A stretch of 54,516 nucleotides of DNA from Acidobacteriota bacterium (GTDB lineage Bacteria > Acidobacteriota > Terriglobia > Acidiferrales > UBA7541): positions 23,558 to 78,073 of the forward strand of contig PMES01000036.1 of the NCBI GenBank assembly GCA_003154775.1. Direction: 5' to 3'. This document shows positions 1 to 6,401 of the stretch, piece by piece. The translations under genes were made by a program, and so were the position numbers. Under the pieces are notes generated by a model. That model saw only the letters and a program-made list of their open reading frames with translations, was not told the DNA's origin and ran no database searches. Within the stretch, counting starts at the first letter, position 1. Each line of letters starts with the position of its first letter.

Positions 1-37
1 TAGGAGCCACAACCTGCGTTAAAATAGACTCATCCAC

Positions 38-247
38 TTACGCGGCGGCGCCTGCGGTGAGTCCAATGGCCTCGGCGTACTTCAGGTAGGTTTCGACGGA
101 TGCAATTACGACCCTAGCCTCGATACCGAGGAACTCGATCCCGACCAAGGATGCCCTCACCCAGGCGTCGATCACGAGACCCTTGTCCAGGACGCGGTCC
201 AAAACTTCCGCGAGGCTGGCACCTGCGATAGTCTTCTCTACTGGCAT
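38..247 (-). CDS. gvpA: Gas vesicle structural protein GvpA
   Basis: GvpA is the small hydrophobic protein that polymerises into the ribbed, gas-permeable wall of gas vesicles, which give buoyancy. The 69-residue product has the normal family length and its hallmark blocks: [13 protein letters not shown] near the N-terminus, the core [13 protein letters not shown], and [19 protein letters not shown] before a short Ala-rich tail. The ATG is preceded by a strong AAAGGAGGTG ribosome site, as expected for a very abundant protein. It lies 44 bases downstream of a receiver-only regulator gene and probably shares its mRNA and its sigma-54-type promoter. Other gvp genes (gvpF, L, N and so on) are not in the window and would have to lie to the left. 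The family call is sure from the sequence; vesicle formation is inference. Confidence 0.96.
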   Translation of the reverse strand: MPVEKTIAGASLAEVLDRVLDKGLVIDAWVRASLVGIEFLGIEARVVIASVETYLKYAEAIGLTAGAAA

Positions 248-291
248 GTATGTTCACCTCCTTTCTTCGTTATTCTCTTCTACAGACACAG

Positions 292-777
292 CTAACTAAC
301 GAACTCGTGGCTCCCTTGATTGGGCGCGATTGGTCCGCCAACGGCTTCGCGCATGAGCCGGAGCAGCTTTTCCACGCGAAACGGCTTATCGAGAAACGCC
401 AGGGCGCCGAGGCGCGTTGCCTCACTTTTGAGCTCTGGGGTACCAAATGCGGACATGAGGATTACCGGCATACGAGGACTGAGTGTCTTGAATTTCTCCA
501 GGAGAGTAAGACCTCCGGTCCCACCAACATCGGAGAGCCGCATGTCCAACAAGGCAAGCCCGATCTGCGAATCGCTTTGCAGATGCTTAAGAGCCTGCGC
601 CGGAGTGTGCGCGGAAATGACCATGTAGTTGAGGTCTTCGAGTACCTTCGTGAGCGTCCAGCAGAAGCCCTGTTCGTCATCAACGATGAGCACGCGCAAC
701 CCTTTAAACATTCCCGGTTGTGTTCGAGGATTTTGCAAAAGACCTGCCCCAATCTCCTCCACAACAAAACGCTGCAT
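292..777 (-). CDS. Receiver-only response regulator upstream of gvpA
   Basis: This 161-residue protein is a single CheY-like receiver. Acidic pocket residues are in IVDDE (about residues 31-35), the phosphoacceptor is Asp78 in LLDMRL, and the conserved Lys131 is in LDKPF. There is no output domain, so it must act by protein contact or phosphotransfer. I chose the ATG at 777 because AGAGAGG lies at a good distance before it. A later ATG at 711 would remove a 22-residue N-terminal extension but has no clear ribosome site. The gene is the first of a probable two-gene unit with gvpA. A sigma-54-type promoter (853-868) and an inverted repeat (996-1036) lie upstream. A link between a receiver protein and a gas vesicle gene suggests signal control of vesicle synthesis or assembly; this is inference. 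Confidence 0.88.
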   Translation of the reverse strand: MQRFVVEEIGAGLLQNPRTQPGMFKGLRVLIVDDEQGFCWTLTKVLEDLNYMVISAHTPAQALKHLQSDSQIGLALLDMRLSDVGGTGGLTLLEKFKTLSPRMPVILMSAFGTPELKSEATRLGALAFLDKPFRVEKLLRLMREAVGGPIAPNQGSHEFVS

Positions 778-852
778 CCGGCTGCCTCTCTTTTGGTGGG
801 ACGACGGTGAACAATTCCATGTGGTGCCTGCTGGGCAACGGTGTCTCTGCAG

Positions 853-868
853 AGCATCTGCGCTGCCA
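853..868 (-). promoter_or_regulatory. Sigma-54-type (-24/-12) promoter for the receiver-gvpA unit
   Basis: Read on the minus strand the element is TGGCAGCGCAGATGCT. It has the diagnostic GG and GC dinucleotides exactly ten bases apart and good flanks (TGGCA and TGCT) against the consensus TGGCAC-N5-TTGCW. The predicted start is near 842, giving a leader of about 65 bases to the ATG at 777. An NtrC-family activator with an intact GAFTGA loop is encoded 1.7 kb upstream, so such a promoter makes sense here. Confidence 0.6.
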
Positions 869-995
869 CGCGGCGCGGTCAGCGGCATTTGCGGAAGCGT
901 GTTGCGTAACATGGAGAAGACGCAACGGAATGCAGCTCATCCATTGTTTTTCGCGAGACGAACGGCAAGATCCCAAAAGGCCGAAGAGTGAAGCA

Positions 996-1036
996 CCATG
1001 GAATCCGCACCATAGTCTCTGGAAAAGATTCCATGG
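996..1036. promoter_or_regulatory. 10-bp inverted repeat, candidate activator-binding site
   Basis: CCATGGAATC (996-1005) and GATTCCATGG (1027-1036) form a perfect inverted repeat with arm centres 31 bp apart, close to three helical turns. Its centre lies about 174 bp upstream of the predicted sigma-54 start at 842, the usual distance for an NtrC-type enhancer site. Binding by the activator encoded at 2515-3963 is inference. Confidence 0.5.
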
Positions 1037-1212
1037 AAGGTGACGAGAATGAGGCGACTTCGGTGGAAGAGCGCGTGTGCTCGAAGCGATTCCGGACTAG
1101 CCTGCTCCAGTCGCTCCGCTTGGTCCGCGACGACTTCCAGGGACGCGGCGTGGCGACTAACCGGGCTTTCTAACGAACTGCAGCTTGACCGTCGTTCAAG
1201 TTCAGCAAAACA

Positions 1213-1328
1213 TCGTAATCCTGAAGCGATCTGATGAGAATCGCCGAAGGACCTCGATCAAAATTGTGCATGGTGTGTTAGTTGAGATCCTTCGGGGCGC
1301 AAACGGCGCGCTCCTCGGAATGACAATG
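1213..1328. repeat. Composite dispersed intergenic repeat, both modules
   Basis: Module 1 (1213-1254: TCCTGAAGCGATCTGATGAG and following bases) recurs at 16430-16469. Module 2 (1274-1328: TTCGGGGCGCAAACGGCGCG with flanks) recurs at 11087-11141. Here the two modules stand next to each other. All copies are intergenic. Similar sequences are common in acidobacterial genomes as I remember them; their function is unknown. Confidence 0.7.
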
Positions 1329-1379
1329 TGTTGCTGGGTCTGAGATACGGGCAAAACTATATCTCTTAGAGAATTCGAA

Positions 1380-2003
1380 CTAAAGATTCCCTGCTGGACG
1401 CAGCTTGCTGAATGGCAAGCGGAAGATGAGATAGGAAATGTGGATGTCCTTGGGCAAATACTTGTCCACCTGGTGTGCCATACCGGCAAAGAGGATGCCT
1501 GTTTCGCCCTCTTTCAGGGTTTTGTCGATGCGCTGGGCAATGAAGTGGTCACGACGGCAAAGAAGCAGCTTTCTCTTATTGCTCAGCAACTTGGCTTTTG
1601 TGCGCTTTTCGGCAGGTTTGCGCTCCCCGGTGATGGCTTGGATGTAGCGATATTCCTCGAGCAGGAGCTGGACGTCTTCCGTTCCTTCCAGGGAAGCGCC
1701 GCGCCGGACCAGGGAAAGCACCAGGCGGTGATTTTGGCTTCCCTGTGCCGCGACATCGCGCACGATGTCCAGTTCCCTGCCGCACAAGGGCAGCCCATCC
1801 TGATAGATTCTGAGATTCGCGTGCTCGACATCCAGCTTGCCCAGGCGTTTGCTGATTCCTTCCCACATCTCGTCCACGGCCTGGATGTGTTCGTTCCAAA
1901 CGCACACGCCGAGTTGATCGGTGAACTCCTTTTTGTGCGGCCCGGCCAACGAGCCCATATCGGCTTCGGAATGGATGACCGGCACGTAGATTAATTTCCT
2001 CAT
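1380..2003 (-). CDS. Conserved-looking protein of unknown function, 207 aa
   Basis: I do not recognise this protein with confidence. It begins MRKLIYVPVIHSEADMGSL, a beta strand followed by a small-residue loop, and is soluble, with no signal peptide or membrane segment. The middle is charged and helical. The C-terminal part contains KTLKEGETGILFAGMAHQV and then a hydrophobic strand, a pattern loosely reminiscent of TraB/ChaN-type folds, but I would not assign one. The start lies nine bases after the stop of the receiver gene at 2013-2390, so the two are probably cotranscribed. Its position between the NtrC-type two-component system and gvpA suggests a role in that signalling unit; this is inference from context only. 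Confidence 0.75.
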   Translation of the reverse strand: MRKLIYVPVIHSEADMGSLAGPHKKEFTDQLGVCVWNEHIQAVDEMWEGISKRLGKLDVEHANLRIYQDGLPLCGRELDIVRDVAAQGSQNHRLVLSLVRRGASLEGTEDVQLLLEEYRYIQAITGERKPAEKRTKAKLLSNKRKLLLCRRDHFIAQRIDKTLKEGETGILFAGMAHQVDKYLPKDIHISYLIFRLPFSKLRPAGNL

Positions 2004-2012
2004 GTGAGCTGT

Positions 2013-2390
2013 CTAGGCGCCGCCAGCGAGTTCCCTGACGAGCTCGTTCACAAGCTGTTTGAGATCGTCGAGGTCAAACGGTTTGGAAATATATTCCTCG
2101 GCGCCCAAACGCAGCGCTTCCCTCGCGCTCTGGATATCCCCGAATCCGGTCATTACGACAACGACGGGTTTCCGTTTAGACTTTCGGAGGCACCGCAGGC
2201 ACTCGAGGCCGTCCATCCGTGGCATTTTGATATCCAAGAAGACGACGTCCGGAGGATTCTTGCGGATCTTGGCCAGCCCCTGGCGGCCTCCGCTGGCGGT
2301 GGAGACCTCGTGGCCCATCTCCTTCAGGACGCTGGCGAGCAAGCGGCAAAACTCCGGCTCGTCATCAATCACTAAGATCTTGCAAGTCAT
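2013..2390 (-). CDS. Receiver-only response regulator
   Basis: This is a single CheY-like receiver of 125 residues. The acidic pocket is in LVIDDE, the phosphoacceptor is Asp53 in VFLDIKMP, the conserved Thr is in VMTGFG and Lys103 is in ISKPF. The ATG at 2390 is chosen because GAGGGGGA lies just before it. An upstream ATG would add 27 residues unlike any receiver. There is no output domain. The gene follows the NtrC-type regulator gene by 124 bases and precedes the unknown 207-residue gene by nine. It may compete for or relay phosphate from the kinase at 3971-5167; that is inference. Confidence 0.9.
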   Translation of the reverse strand: MTCKILVIDDEPEFCRLLASVLKEMGHEVSTASGGRQGLAKIRKNPPDVVFLDIKMPRMDGLECLRCLRKSKRKPVVVVMTGFGDIQSAREALRLGAEEYISKPFDLDDLKQLVNELVRELAGGA

Positions 2391-2514
2391 CGCTATCCCC
2401 CTCTCTGCTTCGGGCTTCTCCCCTGCACCCATGGTGGGATGAGACCCGCCGCCGACTTCTGGCTTTGTCATTGGCGATACTGTCCAAGCCCGGGCGCATC
2501 CGCCGAAGAACGCA

Positions 2515-3963
2515 TCATGGTTCTGGGTCCTGAGTTATGCGGTAGGCTTTGATCTTGTTGTAGAGGGTTTTGTAGTCGACGCCTAGGTGACGCGCAGCCT
2601 TGGCTTTATTCCAGTGGCAGTTGCCGAGCGTTTCCACGATCAAATCACGCTCCGCCTTTTTGGCCACCTGCTTCATCGAAGCGGTCTTCGCGCCCCCAGT
2701 TCGAGAAGCCGGTTGTACGGATAGAAATTCTCCATGGCGTTCGGGGGTGTTCCAAGTTTCCAACGGAGTTTGCGGACGTGCATGCCCATTCAGGAGCCGG
2801 ACGGGCAAGTGCTGGGGGAGGATGGAGTCTCCGGCAAGAATCACGGCGCTCTTGAGGGTGTTTTGAAGCTCGCGGATATTGCCGGGCCAGGCATAACGAA
2901 GCATGATGGCCATCGCTTCGTCGGAGATTTCAGCGGCGGAGCGACCCAGCTCGCGCTTGAACTTCTCCAAGAAATACTTGGTGAGGAGTTCCAGATCGCC
3001 TTCGCGTTCCCGGAGCGGCGGCAGGGAAATCACGAACACGTTCAAGCGATGGAAGAGGTCCTCCCGGAAGGCCTCGCGCCTCATCAAATCCTCGAGGTCC
3101 ATGTTGGTGGCGGCGATCAGGCGCACATCGACGGAAATGGCTTCCTTGCCACCGAGGCGTTCCACCTCGCCTTCCTGAAGCACGCGAAGAAGTTTCATCT
3201 GGACGTGAGGCGTCAAGTTGCCCACCTCGTCCAGGAAAAGCGTGCCCTTGTCGGCACGCTCGAAGCGCCCTGGCTTGCGGTCCAAAGCGCCCGTGAAAGC
3301 CCCTCTCTCGTAGCCAAAAATCTCGCTTTCGACCAGCGCCTCCGGCAAGGTCGCGCAGTCGAGTGGAACGAAGGGTTGTGCATGCCGGAGGCTCTCGGCA
3401 TGCACCGCGCGGGCTACGAGTTCTTTGCCGGTGCCGCTTTCGCCGCGCAGGAGCACCGTCACGTCGTGGGTGGCCACCTTGCGCACCAGGTCAAAGACGT
3501 TCTGCATCTGCGGGCTTCCGCCGATGAAGCGGTCCCAGCTCCACCGTTTCGAGGCTTCCTGCTTCAGGCCGTGGAGTTCGCGGCTGAGGTCGAGGGTCTG
3601 CAGCGCATTGCGGACAATGATCTTGAGCCGGTCGTTCGGCAACGGTTTGGTCAGGTAGTCGTAGGCGCCGAGTTTCATGGCCTCGACGGCGGTTTCCACC
3701 TGCCCGTGTCCGGTAAGCATGATCACCAATTGCCTTGAGCGGGACTTTTGAATGCTTCGCAGGAGCGCGATGCCATCCTGGCCCGGCAGTTGGACATCCA
3801 GAAAGATAAGGTCGGGCTGCTCTTTCTTGATTGTTGCGAGGGCCTCTTCGCCGGTTTCTGCGGTGAGCACCTGGTAGCCGTCTTCTCCCAAGACTTTTCC
3901 GAAGAGCCAGCCGACTTCAGGCTGATCATCGACCACCAGGATTTTGTTGGGCGCAATTTTCAC
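2515..3963 (-). CDS. NtrC-family sigma-54 activator (REC-AAA+-Fis HTH)
   Basis: A response regulator that, when phosphorylated, hydrolyses ATP to open sigma-54 promoters. From the GTG at 3963 the protein has 482 residues. The receiver carries Asp56 in FLDVQLP and Lys106. The AAA+ domain has Walker A GESGTGK (174-180), the sigma-54-contacting loop GAFTGA (221-226) and Walker B TLFLDE (241-246). A C-terminal Fis-type helix-turn-helix lies in NKAKAARHLGVDYKTLYNK. The GTG lies seven bases after the stop of the upstream kinase gene. The frame stays open further upstream, but only inside the kinase gene. The kinase is the likely partner. The gvpA promoter region, with a -24/-12 element and inverted repeat, is a plausible target, which is inference. 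Confidence 0.94.
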   Translation of the reverse strand: MKIAPNKILVVDDQPEVGWLFGKVLGEDGYQVLTAETGEEALATIKKEQPDLIFLDVQLPGQDGIALLRSIQKSRSRQLVIMLTGHGQVETAVEAMKLGAYDYLTKPLPNDRLKIIVRNALQTLDLSRELHGLKQEASKRWSWDRFIGGSPQMQNVFDLVRKVATHDVTVLLRGESGTGKELVARAVHAESLRHAQPFVPLDCATLPEALVESEIFGYERGAFTGALDRKPGRFERADKGTLFLDEVGNLTPHVQMKLLRVLQEGEVERLGGKEAISVDVRLIAATNMDLEDLMRREAFREDLFHRLNVFVISLPPLREREGDLELLTKYFLEKFKRELGRSAAEISDEAMAIMLRYAWPGNIRELQNTLKSAVILAGDSILPQHLPVRLLNGHARPQTPLETWNTPERHGEFLSVQPASRTGGAKTASMKQVAKKAERDLIVETLGNCHWNKAKAARHLGVDYKTLYNKIKAYRITQDPEP

Positions 3964-3970
3964 GGGGGAT

Positions 3971-5167
3971 TCATCCGGACGATTTGCTTTTCTGGGGCCG
4001 CGTGATGGGAATTTTGATCGTGAAGGTGGTGCCGCGTTTCGGCCCCTGGGTCGCGCTGGTAAAGGTGAGGCTTCCCTGATGGTGGTCGATAATGCGCTGG
4101 GAAATGGCGAGGCCCAGCCCCGTGCCTGTGCGCTTGGTGGTGAAGAAAGGCTTGGGGAGTTGTGGCTGGATGTTCTTAGGGATGCCACAGCCGGTATCCG
4201 TGATACGGATGGTGGCTTGATTGTTACGTTGGTCATACTGCGTCTCGACCGTCAACACGCCACCCTTGGGCATGGACTGGATGGCGTTCATCAAAAGATT
4301 GGAAAACACTTCATCCATCAGACCGTGATCGCACGTCACTTTGGAAGATCCTCGATGGTAGCGTTTGATGACCTTGATGCGTTGCGCCAAGCACTTGGAG
4401 TTGGCCAGACAGAGCACCTGGTTGAGATTCTGGTGCAGATCGCGCGCTTCGAATTTGAGCTCCCTCGGACGGCCGTAGTCGATCAGTTGGGTGGTGATCT
4501 CATCGAGCTGTTTGACCTTGTTGACAATCACACTGGTAAACTCGCGGAGCGCGTGGCCCGGAGAAAGTTTGGAGTGCAGGTATTGGATGGACATCATGAT
4601 GATGGCGAGAGGATTGCGTATCTCGTGGGCCACACTAGCAGCCATTTCAGATGAAACGGCCAGGCGTTCCCTGCGGACCAGGTCGTCCTGGGCTTTCTTT
4701 AATCGCTGGTAGGCTTCATCAAGTTCGGCAAGAAGCGATTCGCTCTCGGACTGGGTGCGGTTCAACTCCTCCGCGAGTTGCTGCTCTTTCGTCGAGTCTC
4801 TTACGCTGACTACGACAAACTCGGCGCCTCCCTCTGCCCGTTCGAGGAGCGAAAAACCCAGGGACACTGGTATTGGCGCACCGTGGGAGGTTAAACAAGC
4901 CGCGCGAACGTCTTTGATTTTGCTCCCTGCGGCGGCCTTAGCCATGGCTTCATCAATGGCCGGGCGGAACTCCTGGGCGAACAGCTCGGCGATGTTTTTC
5001 CCGAGTGTTCCTTCGGGTTGCTTGCCCGCCAGATCTGTGAAGGCGTTGCTGATGAGGAGAATATGGCCGTGGAGATCACACAACTCAACGGCCCCGGGGA
5101 AGGCCTTGAGAAGCGCCTCTTCATCCGCGTGCATGCCTAAGGCAACCTGTTCCGCAGTTTGTGACAC
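3971..5167 (-). CDS. PAS-domain sensor histidine kinase (NtrB type)
   Basis: A soluble sensor kinase of 398 residues with no membrane segment. A PAS domain (about 15-125) is followed by a coiled coil, a HisKA domain with the phosphorylated His181 in SVAHEIRNPL, and a HATPase domain with N box NLLMNAIQSMPKGG, G1 DTGCGI and G2 GTGLGLAIS. The start is a GTG with an excellent AGGAGGT five bases before it. The NtrC-family regulator gene follows after seven bases, so this is a cognate pair. The PAS ligand cannot be read from the sequence. Upstream lies a 0.7-kb gene-free region that should contain its promoter. Confidence 0.93.
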   Translation of the reverse strand: MSQTAEQVALGMHADEEALLKAFPGAVELCDLHGHILLISNAFTDLAGKQPEGTLGKNIAELFAQEFRPAIDEAMAKAAAGSKIKDVRAACLTSHGAPIPVSLGFSLLERAEGGAEFVVVSVRDSTKEQQLAEELNRTQSESESLLAELDEAYQRLKKAQDDLVRRERLAVSSEMAASVAHEIRNPLAIIMMSIQYLHSKLSPGHALREFTSVIVNKVKQLDEITTQLIDYGRPRELKFEARDLHQNLNQVLCLANSKCLAQRIKVIKRYHRGSSKVTCDHGLMDEVFSNLLMNAIQSMPKGGVLTVETQYDQRNNQATIRITDTGCGIPKNIQPQLPKPFFTTKRTGTGLGLAISQRIIDHHQGSLTFTSATQGPKRGTTFTIKIPITRPQKSKSSG

Positions 5168-5879
5168 TCAAGACCTCCTGCACTTAGCGGAGTGAACCCC
5201 CACAAATACCTTGTGAGTCGTCAAGAAAACGCGCTCGAGTTTGGAATGCACCTGGGGATTGCAGACGAGAAACTTCTGTGATGTCAGGAAACAATTCGTC
5301 ACTGGGGATGAAAGGAAGGGGGGAACTGCTCCGCCAGAGAAAGGCTGCTACGGCAGGACCAGCGGGTCATCCAATGCCAAAAAGCGTCGCCTTAGCCGAT
5401 TCAACTATGCGTCAGCCGATTGCAAATTGCTGCAACGCGAAGACGATTTATACAGCGACCACCTCCGTCTGTAAATCCGCAGATTGATTATGTTCCCGAG
5501 AAAACTCGGCGTCAAGATATCTTCATCGGACATTTTCCTGAAGCGGTAATACTGCAGCGCAATTGCAGCAGTGAAGGCCGCGAGGCACAAGTTCGACCGT
5601 GTATTTTCCTCCCTGTATCGCTGGCGAGTGTTTCCTCTTGGCCCAAAAGGACGGCTGAAGCCGTGTCCTCCCTGGAGCCATTCATGAGATAGCTTCCAAT
5701 CCTTTTTGCAAGATGGTTCCGAATCGGTACAGCTTTGCTGCGGCGACCGAGCTCTCGGGATTGCGCCGAGCTTGGATGTGTTACGCTATGGCTAATTCTT
5801 GTGGCTCGCTCCGTGAATGCTAGGTTTTTTCGTTTCCAGTGATCGAAGAGAGAAATGCGCCGTGAATTGCAACTGGTTT
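5168..5879. other. 712-base region without a recognised gene
   Basis: This gap separates the divergent kinase gene and the Cys/His-motif gene. The small open frames in it show no ribosome sites, signal peptides or family motifs. It contains a short hairpin (5651-5664). Promoters for both flanking units are expected here, but none is clear by eye. Confidence 0.6.
5651..5664. repeat. Small palindromic element (ACGGCT-GA-AGCCGT)
   Basis: A perfect 6-bp stem closes on the dinucleotide GA. The form is the same as the CTCAGGCCT-GA-AGGCCTGAG element at 54202-54221. It has no T-run, so it is not a typical terminator, and probably belongs to a class of short intergenic palindromes. Confidence 0.45.
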
Positions 5880-6314
5880 ATGCCTAGTCTTGAAGTGCGC
5901 CGTTGTGGTTCCCCGCGTGCCCACAGCTTCGGTCTGCGGGCGATGTCTGGTGTTCTCCTTGCGTTTTTTCTCTTGCCTCTCTTTATACCGTTTTCCAGTT
6001 TCGGTTCCGAAACCACCCTGCCTGCTTGCTGCCGCCGCGATGGAAAACATCATTGTGCCATGTCTGCCCGGCTCCGGGAGTCCGTTCAGAGCGCCTCATC
6101 GGAGCCCATTGCCCGCGCCGCAACACCTGTTTGTCCGTATCGCTCGCGTTTGTTGATGCCGTTTGTTTCCCGCGTGCTCTTTGTGCCTTCCGCACCGGTC
6201 TTCTCAGTTCCCGGTGTTTCATATCCTGCGCTGGGCCTTGAAACGATTCTCCTCGCTCGCCTTTCCGGGTTTCGCAGTCACCGCAAGCGCGGCCCTCCGT
6301 CACTCTTCGCCTGA
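5880..6314 (+). CDS. Secreted protein with Cys/His motif, beside copper receptor
   Basis: The protein has a basic N-terminus (RRCGSPRAHSFGLR), a strong hydrophobic segment (VLLAFFLLPLFIPFSSFG) typical of a signal peptide or anchor, and directly after it the motif LPACCRRDGKHHCAM with Cys50, Cys51, His57, His58 and Cys59. That cluster looks like a metal site facing the periplasm. The rest is rich in Ser, Pro and Arg and ends KRGPPSLFA. It stands 87 bases before a probable copper TonB receptor on the same strand, so a copper-binding partner role is likely. I recall similar small proteins next to such receptors in Acidobacteria but know no name. The start is uncertain: ATGs at 5817 and 5943 are alternatives, and none has a strong ribosome site. 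Confidence 0.62.
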   Translation: MPSLEVRRCGSPRAHSFGLRAMSGVLLAFFLLPLFIPFSSFGSETTLPACCRRDGKHHCAMSARLRESVQSASSEPIARAATPVCPYRSRLLMPFVSRVLFVPSAPVFSVPGVSYPALGLETILLARLSGFRSHRKRGPPSLFA

Positions 6315-6401
6315 AGGACATTCTCTGCTGAGGAAGGGTGTCTCCTGCTGTTTCCCGCTGTGCCACTCTGTCCAACGTGAGCCGGCATTTGAGGAGAAAA
6401 A

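Larger units (their letters stand above)
778..1379. other. 602-base intergenic control and repeat region
   Basis: No convincing gene is present. The stretch holds a minus-strand -24/-12 element, a 10-bp inverted repeat, and a composite dispersed repeat (1213-1328). The short open frames here lack ribosome sites and family features. Confidence 0.7.

Noticed and set aside
250-810. Plus-strand open frame of 186 codons overlapping the receiver gene upstream of gvpA
   Set aside because: It is antisense to a receiver with intact Asp and Lys and shows no features of its own.
2440-2445. Single TGAGAC sites at 2440, 9042, 16199, 24419 and 24746
   Set aside because: They are isolated, and those at 9042, 24419 and 24746 lie inside genes. 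None has a second half-site or a -24/-12 element at the right distance, so they are the number expected by chance.
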